From contig JAKOVX010000025.1 in NCBI GenBank assembly GCA_029781855.1, positions 34,927 to 98,926 of the forward strand: DNA of 64,000 nucleotides, written 5' to 3'. Both the position numbers and the translations under genes were made by a program. This DNA comes from Acidobacteriota bacterium. Its GTDB lineage: Bacteria > Acidobacteriota > Blastocatellia > Pyrinomonadales > Pyrinomonadaceae. Under the pieces are notes generated by a model. That model was not told the DNA's origin. It saw only the letters and a program-made list of their open reading frames with translations, and made no database searches. Shown one piece after another: positions 17,224-26,604 of this stretch (position 1 is its first letter; each line of letters starts with the position of its first letter).

Positions 17224-18954
17224 TTAATGGGAGTTGTAATTTGCTGTGGGATAATCCCCGTTTGCTCCAAATTGCACCGTCGCGACGCCGCTGGTACTTC
17301 CGTTGTACCAGAACGCGGAGGCTCCAGGAGTCGCACTTGCACGCCAAATAGCCACATCGGTCTTACCGTCGCCGTCAAAATCACCCTGAGTCGGGAAATC
17401 CGTCGACGAGGTTCCAAACACCGCGTAAGGAATCGCGCTAACAGCACCGGTGCTGCTGGGTCTGACGAACCAGTTAATGGCACCTCCGATCCCGCGGATA
17501 ACAGCAATATCGGTCTTACCGTCGCCGTCGTAGTCACCAGGAACAATTACATCAGTTGGAGTACCAAAAACTACGGTAGTCACGCCGGCAGTTGTCTGAT
17601 TGATCCAGAATATTGCCTGGCCACCGCCGTTATTTCGCTGAATAGCAACGTCCGCTTTGCCGTCACCGTCATAATCGCCAGGTGCCGGGAAATCGCCATT
17701 TTGCCCCCAAGGAAGATATGTAATGTTGCCGCCCGGGTTACTTAGCGAACCTCGATAGTACCAGATGCTTTGCGCTCCGGCAGTCGCTCCGGCTCGATAT
17801 ACAGCAACATCCGCCTTACCATCACCGTCATAGTCACCAACAACGGAAGGATCGTCACCCGATTGACCGAATACGTCGAGCCTGAGGGTATTTGTAGCAC
17901 TCTGCAAAATGTAGTACGCAGCGGTTCCTGCCGTACCTGCACGCCACACTGCAATGTCGGTCTTTCCATCGCCGTCAAAATCTGCCGGCGTGAAGAAGTC
18001 GTTTGCGAGTCCCCAGTCAGCCCCATAATATGTTCCGGGCCCATTGAGACGAGTAATCCACGTAACCTGACCGCTTGGGCCGCCACCCGTATTTCTAACA
18101 ATCGAGAAATCCGTTTTGCCGTCTCCGTTGAAGTCAACAACATGTTGCGTATGAGCACTTGCGATCGTGCCGCTGCCGGTAACAGCCAACGAGTAAGGAC
18201 CGCTCGGTCCCGGAGGTGTGCCGCCGGCCGAGTAACCGTCAACGACGATGTTGTACGTGCCAGCGGGCATCGTTGAGATCGTAACCGTCTCAGCCTGATT
18301 GGCGATTCCCGTGTCACTGACCGCGATAGCGTCAGTCGGCAGGTTGCTGCAGACGTTTGTATAGACAACCAATGAAAGATCCTGACCGCCGGTCGGTGTC
18401 ATTGTCGTATTCAACGAATTGTTAGAACTCGAAAATGTCACAGTATATGCGACATCGGGTCCGACCGTGGTACCCGTGTAAACAGCTCCACGCGGCAACG
18501 AACCGGCAGGTCCCGTGCCAGTGGCTGTGCACGTCGGACATCCTGTCACCGTTGGCGAAGTGGTGTCCGGCGGGAGTTTGTAGTTGTCAACAAATCCGAC
18601 CGTGGTACCCGTGTCGTTAAACGGCAAAGCACCGATATTCGTTCCTGGGCACGTGTCAGCTCCACCAATAAAAAAGGCGTTCGGTGCCGTGAAATCTACC
18701 CGGCCGACACCCTTGATCGATCCGAGCCCAAACGGATGGGACTTCCCACGTTCGCGGACGAGATCGCTGTAATTAATGGTGCGCGAAGCACCCGCAATAG
18801 TCTTTTTGACTTTCCGGGTGAGTGCGCGAGCGTTATAGTAGTCCCCGCCAATAAGAAAGCAGAAAACGACCACCATACAAACAGAAACCAGAAGATAACG
18901 ACGAAACACTCCAAAGTGATTCGCATCATCGACGTTTCGAGAAAAAACCTGCAT
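17224..18954 (-). CDS. secreted FG-GAP repeat protein with PPC-like N-terminus
   Basis: The ATG at 18954 is preceded by AAGGAGGAAATT, so it is preferred over the upstream in-frame start; 576 residues. A hydrophobic segment (residues ~20-38, YLLVSVCMVVVFCFLIGG) exports or anchors it. A beta domain of about 200 residues follows, with YTVTFSSSNNSLNTT and MPAGTYNIVVDGYSAGG, resembling bacterial pre-peptidase C-terminal domains. The C-terminal ~310 residues are a six-repeat FG-GAP propeller (DFNGDGKTD to DFDGDGKTD) closely related to that of the protein at 13467-15092, down to the final NGDYPTANYNSH. Function: probably adhesion or surface binding. Confidence 0.88.
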   Translation of the reverse strand: MQVFSRNVDDANHFGVFRRYLLVSVCMVVVFCFLIGGDYYNARALTRKVKKTIAGASRTINYSDLVRERGKSHPFGLGSIKGVGRVDFTAPNAFFIGGADTCPGTNIGALPFNDTGTTVGFVDNYKLPPDTTSPTVTGCPTCTATGTGPAGSLPRGAVYTGTTVGPDVAYTVTFSSSNNSLNTTMTPTGGQDLSLVVYTNVCSNLPTDAIAVSDTGIANQAETVTISTMPAGTYNIVVDGYSAGGTPPGPSGPYSLAVTGSGTIASAHTQHVVDFNGDGKTDFSIVRNTGGGPSGQVTWITRLNGPGTYYGADWGLANDFFTPADFDGDGKTDIAVWRAGTAGTAAYYILQSATNTLRLDVFGQSGDDPSVVGDYDGDGKADVAVYRAGATAGAQSIWYYRGSLSNPGGNITYLPWGQNGDFPAPGDYDGDGKADVAIQRNNGGGQAIFWINQTTAGVTTVVFGTPTDVIVPGDYDGDGKTDIAVIRGIGGAINWFVRPSSTGAVSAIPYAVFGTSSTDFPTQGDFDGDGKTDVAIWRASATPGASAFWYNGSTSGVATVQFGANGDYPTANYNSH

Positions 18955-19176
18955 CACAATTTCCTCCTTGAGATCCAAACGATTTGAACGAAAGGCAAGC
19001 TGATCCGAAAATCCAATTTCACGAGATTCGCACCAATCGGCCCAGAAATAACTCACAACTTGACTGCGTCAGAGAAAGTACTGCAAATATAACTGCTTAC
19101 GGAAATGTATGCAACCTAAAAGCTTCTTCACTATCTGAAGATACTCGATAATTTTTCGAAAACGACCTACGGATGC

Positions 19177-20433
19177 CTAAACGCCAATACAGCTAAAGTC
19201 GGCAGAGGGGAAATACTCCGCCAGTTCGCGGATACGGGCTTTGTGACGGTCGCTCACGCCGGATTTTCCCCTGCCAGCGATACCCTTATTAAACCGGTTT
19301 CGCTCGCTGTCACCCTCGATAAATCGGATACGATCCTCGATAGCATCGTCCGGAACGGCCATTCCGTAATAGCCCAGCAATTTCTTCACGGCCGCAGGCT
19401 TGTCCGCGATCATCTCTTCGTAGGTTAGCCACATCATTTCAAGGCGTCCTTCCGCTTCGGCCCGCTGCCACGAGGCAACAAACTGGAAGTACCACGGGAT
19501 CGCGAACTCGATCAGCAGGTCGAGTTTCTTGTCGTGTGAAAATGAAAGAAAATCCTCTTTATTGAAAAAGGTGCTGAAAGTGAAGCCTTGAGAGTAAAAA
19601 TCCACGAGGCTGAGCAGTGAATCGTAAATGTCGCGTACGAGTATTACCGGCCGGATCCCGAACGCTTGCATCATCTGAATATTTGCCTCGCTGGCACGCG
19701 AATGCTGCTGGGTCACGGTATTGTCCTTACCGAACTTGATCATTTGCGGGAGATCAAGGTCATGCTCATTCTGCAGCCCCGCGTATACCGAGAACATATC
19801 CTTAAATCCGGTCAAGTTCACCAGCAAATTCTTAAGAAAGGTAGAACCGCTCTTAGGTGAGCAAGCAATGAAGATATGCCTACCGAGTTCCTCCGGCGTA
19901 TATTCGCGGGTATAGTCGACAAGCCGAGCCGGAGTTTTCACGAACGCCAGGGCATTCGTCAGATCGACATAGTATGAGGGACACGGTTCGACCTCGATCG
20001 CCTTACGAAAAAAGAACAGTGCCGGCTCATATTGACGAGCGTAGTAGAGGTCCATCCCCAGGTTCTTGAACGTATCGGCAAATTTTCCGCGAAAGGCATC
20101 GTCATCCTTCATCGGTCCCTGGATGCGCAATTCGGCCGCCTCACGGATAAACGGATTCGCCCTTGTATGATCATCCGTACGGAGGATACGCTCAACGTGT
20201 TGACGATAGGCTGTTAACAAATTATGCGTTATCACGTCCGTAATAACGGCGTGCCCGTTTGCCTTTTCCCGTGCAAGTTTAAACGCTTGCACGGCGCGGT
20301 CGGCCTGGTCATGATTCAGGTATTGGATCCCACGCTGGATATCTTCCTGAACGATCTGAGCAAGCCGGCGTTCAAGGTCAGTTCCCGTATTCAAACTAAA
20401 TTGTGTTGGGCCTTCTTTTGTGGATATTGCCAT
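19177..20433 (-). CDS. TPR-containing sulfotransferase
   Basis: 418 residues. The first ~170 form helices with TPR character (RGIQYLNHDQADRAVQAFKL, then LGMDLYYARQYEPALFFFRK). The sulfotransferase domain starts near 185: IACSPKSGSTFLKNLL (residues ~190-203) is the 5'-phosphosulfate loop of PAPS-dependent enzymes, and RDIYDSLLSLVDF matches the 3'-phosphate-binding motif. It transfers sulfate from PAPS to an unknown acceptor such as a glycan, lipid or protein. It lies 42 nt downstream of the PAPS-synthesising enzyme on the same strand, so donor synthesis and use are probably co-expressed. Confidence 0.87.
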   Translation of the reverse strand: MAISTKEGPTQFSLNTGTDLERRLAQIVQEDIQRGIQYLNHDQADRAVQAFKLAREKANGHAVITDVITHNLLTAYRQHVERILRTDDHTRANPFIREAAELRIQGPMKDDDAFRGKFADTFKNLGMDLYYARQYEPALFFFRKAIEVEPCPSYYVDLTNALAFVKTPARLVDYTREYTPEELGRHIFIACSPKSGSTFLKNLLVNLTGFKDMFSVYAGLQNEHDLDLPQMIKFGKDNTVTQQHSRASEANIQMMQAFGIRPVILVRDIYDSLLSLVDFYSQGFTFSTFFNKEDFLSFSHDKKLDLLIEFAIPWYFQFVASWQRAEAEGRLEMMWLTYEEMIADKPAAVKKLLGYYGMAVPDDAIEDRIRFIEGDSERNRFNKGIAGRGKSGVSDRHKARIRELAEYFPSADFSCIGV

Positions 20434-20475
20434 AAACTGTGTCGAGCCAGGGATTAGACAGCATTTTAGCGCTGA

Positions 20476-22209
20476 TCAGGTATTTCGAAAATGTTTGCGA
20501 TCGATGAACCCAAGATCTTTGATAAATTCGAAGATACTCCCGGCATTTTCCAACGCCGTTGTGCTCTCCGTTTTGAGGGTGATCTCCGCGGCCGCCGGAG
20601 GTTCGTAGATGTCATCGATTCCTGTGAAGTTCGTGATCTCACCGCGGCGAGCCTTAGCATACATTCCCTTGGTATCCCGGTCCTCGCATATGTTTAGCGG
20701 CGTATCAACGAAGACTTCGATGAACCTGTCCGCCGGGAACATCGCCCGCACCTCATTTCGTGCCTGCCGGTACGGACTGACGGCCGCACAGATGGCCACG
20801 CCACCGTGCCGGGAAATTTCCGAGGCGACGAAACCGATCCGAAGGATATTTGTGTCCCGATCCTCTTTGGAAAAGCCGAGCCCTTTAGACAGATGGGTCC
20901 GGACAACGTCGCCGTCGAGGACTGTCGACTGGCGGCCAAACTCGAGCAGCATCTGGGAAAGAAGTTCAGCAGTCGTCGATTTCCCTGAGCCGCTCAAGCC
21001 GGTGAACCAAACGCAAAACCCCTGTCGATGCCGCGGCGGATGATTTTCTGCAATGATCTCGGCAACTTCCGGCCTGGTAAACCAACTCGGAAGCGGAGTA
21101 CCGCGTTCAATATAATCTCGTCTGATCTCGGTACCCGAAAGTGAAGTCGTCGTTTCGCCTTGGGGGACCTTGGTCACCTCAAAATAAGCCCGAAGCGATG
21201 GCACGTAGACGAATTCATCGAACGGCATGATCTCGATACCAAGTTCCTTCTCGTGAGACTTTGCCAGTTCCCGTGCAGCGGATGGCCGATAATACGGCTC
21301 TCCATTTGATCCGATACCTGGGCTTGCGTGATCGCGGCCGACGATGAAATGGCTCGCACCGTAATTGCGGCGAATGATCGCGTGAAAAAGTGCCTCACGC
21401 GGCCCTGCCATTCTCATGGCGAGCGGCAACAGGGCAAGGAACGCCCGATCTTTCGGAAACGCTTGCTCGATGACAGCTCGGTATACCCTCACACGGGTAA
21501 AATGATCGATATCTCCATCCTTGGTCATGCCCACAACCGGATGAAGCAGCAATGTGCCGTCAATCGCCTCCATCGCCTCGCGCATCATCGATTCATGTGC
21601 AGCGTGGATCGGGTTTCGTGTTTGGAACGCAACAACATTACGCCGTCCAAGTCGAGAAGCTATGTCTCGGGTATCCTGCGGTGTCAATCTGATATCACGA
21701 TTGTCGACGTGGAAGGGCAATGAGATCATTCGGATCGGCCCCGAAAGGTTAAATCGCCCGGATCGGGCGAGCTCGAGCCTAAATGGATGTTTCGGGTCAG
21801 CCGTTCCAAGGATAGATTCGGAATCGAGGTCAGCCCTGGTCTCATAAATTTCTTCGATCGTCAGCAAAGCAAGCAGGTCATTATGGCTGTCCCGCAGAGC
21901 CACATCGGAGCCCATCTTGAAGCCGACTACGTCATCTACCGCAAGCGTGACCGGGATCGGATAAAGAGTGCCATCGGCCAATCTCATGTTTTTGACAACG
22001 GAGCGATAATCGGCCTCGGTCATAAATCGGTCAAGCGGCGAAAATCCGCCACACGCCAGCATTTCGAGGTCGAAAGTTTGTCTCGGAGAGAGCTGGAGCG
22101 ACTGCAAACTTGTTGCATATGAGAACAACTCGTCCCGTTCATCGGCACTGATCAGTAGATCAACGAGCTTTCCGCCGTACGGAGAATTTAGTATGTCGTT
22201 TGATGGCAT
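20476..22209 (-). CDS. bifunctional sulfate adenylyltransferase / adenylylsulfate kinase
   Basis: 577 residues. The N-terminal ~395 are a single-chain ATP sulfurylase: FQTRNPIHAAHE holds the QxRN and HxxH nucleotide-binding motifs and GRDHASPG follows. The C-terminal ~180 are APS kinase: P-loop GLSGSGKSTTAELL, LDGDVVRTHLSKGLGFSKED, and CEDRDTKGMYAKARRGEI. Together they convert sulfate and two ATP to PAPS. All catalytic motifs are present in both halves. Because the only co-directional neighbour is a sulfotransferase, the PAPS is probably for sulfation rather than only for assimilation. Confidence 0.94.
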   Translation of the reverse strand: MPSNDILNSPYGGKLVDLLISADERDELFSYATSLQSLQLSPRQTFDLEMLACGGFSPLDRFMTEADYRSVVKNMRLADGTLYPIPVTLAVDDVVGFKMGSDVALRDSHNDLLALLTIEEIYETRADLDSESILGTADPKHPFRLELARSGRFNLSGPIRMISLPFHVDNRDIRLTPQDTRDIASRLGRRNVVAFQTRNPIHAAHESMMREAMEAIDGTLLLHPVVGMTKDGDIDHFTRVRVYRAVIEQAFPKDRAFLALLPLAMRMAGPREALFHAIIRRNYGASHFIVGRDHASPGIGSNGEPYYRPSAARELAKSHEKELGIEIMPFDEFVYVPSLRAYFEVTKVPQGETTTSLSGTEIRRDYIERGTPLPSWFTRPEVAEIIAENHPPRHRQGFCVWFTGLSGSGKSTTAELLSQMLLEFGRQSTVLDGDVVRTHLSKGLGFSKEDRDTNILRIGFVASEISRHGGVAICAAVSPYRQARNEVRAMFPADRFIEVFVDTPLNICEDRDTKGMYAKARRGEITNFTGIDDIYEPPAAAEITLKTESTTALENAGSIFEFIKDLGFIDRKHFRNT

Positions 22210-22297
22210 AGGCGATTTCAGTCTACCTCAAACCCGTTTCGGTCTTCGACCCCGATTCAACGAAACCGGATAGGTGCCGCATCGCCGAGCCGCGAGT

Positions 22298-22325
22298 TTG
22301 CCTGGCAACAGTCATTCGCTATAAT
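22298..22325 (+). promoter_or_regulatory. sigma-70 promoter of the LOG-AIM24-PtsI operon
   Basis: TTGCCT (22298-22303), 16-nt spacer, and a perfect TATAAT (22320-22325). The predicted start leaves a leader of about 30 nt with GGAGAAA before the ATG at 22363. Confidence 0.7.
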
Positions 22326-22362
22326 GAAGTTGTTCACAAGCTAGCAAATCCGGAGAAAATCA

Positions 22363-22926
22363 ATGCCGCCCACAGATGAACAGAAATTTGGTCCTATAGT
22401 AACGATTTTTGGTGGCTCGAAGTGCCGAGAGGACTCGCGGGAATACAACGAAGCCCTCGAACTCGGCCGAATGCTCGCGGAAGCAGGGTTTACCATTTGC
22501 ACGGGCGGATATCTCGGAATAATGGAAGCTGCCTCTCGCGGAGCCCGCGAGAAAGGCGGGCGGGTGCTCGGGATCGTGATGAATCAATTCAAATCCGAGC
22601 CGAACAGGTACCTCACGGACAAGGTCGCGACCGATCATTTTTACGATCGGCTGCAAAATTTGATAACGCGTTCTGTTGCTTTTGTCGCGTTTCGGGGAGG
22701 CATGGGGACGGTGACCGAGATATCGCTGGTCTGGAATAAGCTACAGACGCGTGTTCTCGCAAGCCGGCCACTTGTTCTGATCGGCGACTGCTGGCAGCCG
22801 ATCGTCGAGGCCTGGCAGGAAAATCTGGTTGTCAGCGATGATGACGTATCGCTGCTCGATTTCGCAGCCGACGCGCGACAGGCATTCGAGATCGTGATCA
22901 GCAAGTCCAAAGGAGTCGTTGTATGA
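22363..22926 (+). CDS. LOG-family (TIGR00725-like) nucleotide phosphoribohydrolase-type protein
   Basis: 187 residues with a Rossmann-like fold. TIFGGSKCREDS, then ICTGGYLGIMEAASRGARE, and a late FRGGMGTVTEISLVW correspond to the LOG signature (GGGxxGxM and PGGxGTxxE); here the Pro of the second motif is replaced by Arg while the Gly, Thr and Glu are kept. Plant LOG releases cytokinin bases from their nucleotides; bacterial relatives cleave nucleoside monophosphates or have unknown roles. It overlaps the next gene by 4 nt (ATGA), so the two are translationally coupled. Confidence 0.83.
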   Translation: MPPTDEQKFGPIVTIFGGSKCREDSREYNEALELGRMLAEAGFTICTGGYLGIMEAASRGAREKGGRVLGIVMNQFKSEPNRYLTDKVATDHFYDRLQNLITRSVAFVAFRGGMGTVTEISLVWNKLQTRVLASRPLVLIGDCWQPIVEAWQENLVVSDDDVSLLDFAADARQAFEIVISKSKGVVV

Positions 22927-23819
22927 ATTGCCCGCGTTGCGACATGGCCCTTATCGACGGGGCGAGGTTCTGCGGATCATGCGGGTTTACGATGGCAGCC
23001 GAGACACCCTCAGCAGCGGCCGCACCGCAAATGCCTGCCGGGCAGCAACAGGTGTCGGGCGGAGCGTTCCGATTTGACCTCGATGGCCGCGGACAGGGAA
23101 GAGGATATACATGGTCGATCGACCACCAGGGAGCGTTCGCTCTCGCTATCGTGACTCTCGGTGCGGAGCAATCGATTTCCGCCGAGGCTGGAGCGATGGT
23201 GTCGATGTCATCAAATATCGACCTCCAGTCCGAAATGAAGGGCGGTGTTTTTGGCGCTTTAAAACGTGCGGTCGGCGGTGAATCAGCCTTTGTGTCGACA
23301 TTTACTGCCAAGGGTGGACCTGGCGAAGTAACCCTCGCTCCGGGTGCTCCGGGCGACGTTGCCGGGATAGAGATGCAGAATCAGACGTTTTGCGTTCAGT
23401 CGAGTTCGTATCTGGCAGGCGATACGTCACTGGTTGTGGATACGAAATTCGGGGGCGCAAAATCGTTTTTTGGCGGAGAAGGGCTTTTCGTTCTGCAGGT
23501 ATCCGGAACCGGCTTACTGCTCGTCTCATCGTTTGGCGCAATTCATAAAAAAACACTGCGTCCGGGCGAGCAATACGTGGTCGATACCGGCCATTTGGTA
23601 GCCTGGGAAGGGCAAATGCAATACAACCTTCGAAAAGCCGCAAAGAGCGGGTATTTCCGAAGTTTTTTGAGTGGCGAAGGTATGGTCGCTGAATTTAACG
23701 GGCCCGGGGAATTGCTTATACAGACCCGCAACCTAGCTGCATTTGCCGGCCTCCTTAAACCATTCTTCCCAACACAGGGCGGCGGAGGCGGCGGTTTCAA
23801 CTTCAATCTGGGAAGTTGA
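22923..23819 (+). CDS. zinc-ribbon plus AIM24-family protein
   Basis: 298 residues. Residues 3-20 form a zinc ribbon (CPRCDMALIDGARFCGSC). The rest is an AIM24/TIGR00266 beta-roll: EQSISAEAGAMVSMSSNID, then ESAFVSTFTAKGGPGEVTLAP, and GLFVLQVSGTGLLLVSSFGAI. It ends with a Gly-run and FNFNLGS. The family is widespread in bacteria, and the biochemical role is not established. It starts within the LOG gene (4-nt overlap) and its 3' end may overlap the start region of ptsI. Confidence 0.88.
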   Translation: MNCPRCDMALIDGARFCGSCGFTMAAETPSAAAAPQMPAGQQQVSGGAFRFDLDGRGQGRGYTWSIDHQGAFALAIVTLGAEQSISAEAGAMVSMSSNIDLQSEMKGGVFGALKRAVGGESAFVSTFTAKGGPGEVTLAPGAPGDVAGIEMQNQTFCVQSSSYLAGDTSLVVDTKFGGAKSFFGGEGLFVLQVSGTGLLLVSSFGAIHKKTLRPGEQYVVDTGHLVAWEGQMQYNLRKAAKSGYFRSFLSGEGMVAEFNGPGELLIQTRNLAAFAGLLKPFFPTQGGGGGGFNFNLGS

Positions 23820-23835
23820 CTTAAGCGATACTGCA

Positions 23836-25683
23836 TTGGTCTCAGAGAACAAATTGGACAACACCAACAAACCAGCGTCTGATGGGGACCGTCGAACCGA
23901 GCGGGAACTGCTGGGGACGCCTGTTTCACGCGGCCTCGCGTTTGGAATTGCCGTCCGCCTTCACGGAAATAAACGCCAATTTTTTCGGATAGAGATCTCG
24001 AGCGAGAATATTGCCGCCGAGATCGAGCGTTTCGACCGGGCCGTAAATGCCTGCAAACAGCAGCTCACGCAGCTTGCCGACAATATCGGAGACTTGTCGT
24101 CAGCAGCACGGGGAATCTTCGAATTCCATCTACTCCTGCTTGAACAGCCGGATTACGTCGAAGATATCCGTTCGCTAATTCGCGAATCGTCAACAAACGC
24201 CGAGTGGGCCGTTAAACGGGTAACCGAAGCAATCGTCGACAAGCTGCGTCCAACCTCACAATCGGGGATAAACGAAAAACAATTCGATGTGCTCGATGTT
24301 GGCGAACGCATTCTTGGAGCGTTAGGGACAACGAGCGACATTCATTCCGTAATAGGGCCGGATTCCATCGTCGTGGCGTCTTCGATCCGTCCGTCTACCT
24401 TGGTGGAGATCGCTGCTTTCAAGCCGAAGGGATTGCTTACTGAGCATGGAGGCTGGACGTCACACGCGTTCATTATGGCCCGGGAAATGGGCATCCCGGC
24501 AGTAACCGGGCTCAAGGGCATTCGCCGTAAGATACATGGCGGCGAGGAACTTATCGTCGATGGTTTTTCCGGTAAGGTTGTCATCGACCCTTCATCGGAG
24601 ACGGTTGCCATCTTTCGGGATCGATCTGTCACCCCGCCATTTACGGCAATTCCGATGGGCGCGACTGATCAGGAACTCGCCACCGTTGATGGACGAAAGG
24701 TATATATCTGGGCGAACGCCGAGAGCTTTGAATCTGCCGACGAACTTCGTCGGCGCGGTGCGGTTGGCGTCGGGCTGCTACGTTCGGAATATATGTTCGG
24801 CCAGCGGATCGGCACTCTGCCGTCCGAAGAAGAGCAGTTTCACGCCTATCGAAAAGCTGCTGAAAGAGCCGGACAAGACCGCATCCGGATGCGGACATTC
24901 GACCTCAATGCCGATCAGCTTTCGTTCAACGTAATTGAACGGGAAAGCAATCCGTCCCTTGGACTCCGGGCGATACGTTTGAGTTTAGAACATGAGCCCG
25001 AATTCCGGTCCCAGATCCGGGCAATGCTTCGTGCCAATGTTGCCGATAATGTCGACATTCTATTGCCGATGGTGTCCGGGCTGAACGACATCGTAAGAGG
25101 CAGGAGCGTGATCGAGGAAGAGCGGGTCAAGTTAATTTCTGACGGAACCGATCCCGGCACACCAAATATCGGTGTAATGGTCGAGGTGCCCTCGGCGGTC
25201 GTCCTCATAGACGAAATATTCGAAATGGTCGATTTCGTATGCATTGGGACGAACGATCTGGTTCAATACTTGCTCGCTGTCGATCGCGACAACGAATCCG
25301 TCGCCGATTGGTATCAGACACTGCATCCCGCGGTGATCCGGTCGATCAAGGCGATCTTGAGATCTGCGGAATCGGCCGATAAGCCCGCGATCACATGCGG
25401 TGAAATGGCAGGCTCGGCGTTCTATGCCCCGCTTCTAATAGGGCTTGGAGCAAAAGAGTTCAGTATGAACGTCAATGCTATCTCGGCCGTCCGCTCTGTG
25501 ATCTCGGGTATATCGTTTGAGGAATCCGTCGAACTTGCGCGAATGATCGAACGATCGTCCGATCCGTCAACCTCTGAAATGATGATCAAACAGTTTCACT
25601 CTGAAAAATGGCCGCATCTCTTCCCGGCACGGCAATCATTGGGTGACAACACGGAAAATTCGATATCCGTGGCGAAAAAATAG
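23836..25683 (+). CDS. ptsI: phosphoenolpyruvate--protein phosphotransferase (PTS enzyme I)
   Basis: The domain begins at LLGTPVSRGLAFG; the start is uncertain, because TTG at 23836 or 23854 avoids overlap while ATG at 23743 lies inside the upstream gene. The phosphohistidine site is in TEHGGWTSHAFIMAREMGIP (active His after TS), the PEP-binding barrel has GVGLLRSEYMF and MVEVPSAVVLIDEI, and FVCIGTNDLVQYLLAVDR and TCGEMAGSAFYAPLL complete it. Enzyme I moves phosphate from PEP to HPr. No HPr or sugar permease is nearby, so a regulatory PTS is possible. It ends with TAG. Confidence 0.92.
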   Translation: MVSENKLDNTNKPASDGDRRTERELLGTPVSRGLAFGIAVRLHGNKRQFFRIEISSENIAAEIERFDRAVNACKQQLTQLADNIGDLSSAARGIFEFHLLLLEQPDYVEDIRSLIRESSTNAEWAVKRVTEAIVDKLRPTSQSGINEKQFDVLDVGERILGALGTTSDIHSVIGPDSIVVASSIRPSTLVEIAAFKPKGLLTEHGGWTSHAFIMAREMGIPAVTGLKGIRRKIHGGEELIVDGFSGKVVIDPSSETVAIFRDRSVTPPFTAIPMGATDQELATVDGRKVYIWANAESFESADELRRRGAVGVGLLRSEYMFGQRIGTLPSEEEQFHAYRKAAERAGQDRIRMRTFDLNADQLSFNVIERESNPSLGLRAIRLSLEHEPEFRSQIRAMLRANVADNVDILLPMVSGLNDIVRGRSVIEEERVKLISDGTDPGTPNIGVMVEVPSAVVLIDEIFEMVDFVCIGTNDLVQYLLAVDRDNESVADWYQTLHPAVIRSIKAILRSAESADKPAITCGEMAGSAFYAPLLIGLGAKEFSMNVNAISAVRSVISGISFEESVELARMIERSSDPSTSEMMIKQFHSEKWPHLFPARQSLGDNTENSISVAKK

Positions 25684-25853
25684 AAATTTCATTGTTTTAC
25701 GCGTTTGTTTCAGCGTACTTGTGAAGTACGGTGCGGAATCGTTCGCCGGGAACCTTTTGTAAACAAGCGACTTGATCGAATTTATGAACCATAACAATGT
25801 GGTCAAATGAATGATTTCGCATAACATGAATTTTAATGTTCAACATTTTTTGT

Positions 25854-25859
25854 TATACT
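25854..25859 (+). promoter_or_regulatory. -10 element of rnpB
   Basis: TATACT lies 11 nt before the first paired base of the RNase P RNA, a fitting distance for transcription to begin near 25867. The -35 region is T/A-rich without a clear TTGACA. Confidence 0.5.
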
Positions 25860-25870
25860 TCCGACGCCTT

Positions 25871-26266
25871 GATTCGGAACACGCCGGGCAATCGCTGTTG
25901 CTAAACGCAAGAGAGGAAAGTCCGAACACCATAGGGCAGCGAGCCGGATAACGTCCGGGAGCCTGCGAAAGCAGGCGACGACAAGTGCAACAGAGAGTAA
26001 ACCAGCCCGTAAGGGTGATGGGTGAAACGGTGAGGTAAGAGCTCACCGGCGTCGGTGGTAACATCGTCGGCCAGGTAAACTCCTCGTGGTGCAAGATCAA
26101 ATAGGGGATCGTCTAATATGAGCGGCCCGCTCATTATTCGCTTCGAAAGAGGCGGCGGCGATTCCGGGTAGATCGCTTGAGCCGTCCGGTAACGGCCGGC
26201 CTAGATGAATGATTGCCGTCCGCGCAAGCGGATACAAAATTCGGCTTACAGGCGTGTCTCAGAATC
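25871..26266 (+). ncRNA. rnpB: RNase P RNA, bacterial type A
   Basis: The catalytic RNA that removes 5' leaders from tRNA precursors. The universal conserved stretch GAGGAAAGTCCGAACACC starts at 25912, and AGTGCAACAGAGAGTAAACC, GTGAAACGGTGAGGTAAGAG and CACCGG follow in the normal order. The 3' conserved region AGATGAATGATTGCC and ACAAAATTCGGCTTACA are at 26202-26250. The ends are set by helix P1: GATTC and ACACGCC at the 5' end pair with GGCGTGT and GAATC at the 3' end. The length of about 396 nt fits a type A RNA. Confidence 0.96.
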
Positions 26267-26313
26267 GGGCAATTTGATGATCTTTGGTTTTTAATGGAGG
26301 GAGCGTTGTTATT

Positions 26314-26583
26314 ATGGCAAACAGAAAGGGAGTTTTTATTGGTGCTTACGTGCCGAATGAGTTGAAAGAATCGCTGAGGCGTCGGGCTGCGGCCGAGCAT
26401 CGGACGTTGTCGCAGGAGATCACGAGAATACTCGTCGAGGCAGTTCACGGCAAGGGTTTGCCGGCCGGAAGTGTTGATCGCCGTAATACAGGCGCGATCC
26501 CGCGTCGACGGGCCACCGATCCGCCGATCCGCCGCCGGGCCGACGATCTGCCGTACATTCCCGAAGAAGGCAAGAAGAAGTAG
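26314..26583 (+). CDS. small ribbon-helix-helix (Arc-like) DNA-binding protein
   Basis: 89 residues from the ATG at 26314; GGAGGG lies upstream. The N-terminal ~45 residues, with GVFIGAYVPNELKESLRRRA then LSQEITRILVEAV, fit a ribbon-helix-helix fold: a short strand followed by two helices. The C-terminal half is very rich in Arg and Pro (RRNTGAIPRRRATDPPIRRR), probably disordered. Possible roles are an autoregulated transcription factor or an antitoxin; no toxin gene is adjacent. It follows rnpB and ends in a terminator. Confidence 0.78.
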   Translation: MANRKGVFIGAYVPNELKESLRRRAAAEHRTLSQEITRILVEAVHGKGLPAGSVDRRNTGAIPRRRATDPPIRRRADDLPYIPEEGKKK

Positions 26584-26604
26584 TTTCCCTTCGATCTGAA
26601 TTTA

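Noticed and set aside
25715..25731. CGTACTT-GTG-AAGTACG hairpin after ptsI as a terminator
   Set aside because: No T-run follows, so it may only be a weak structure.
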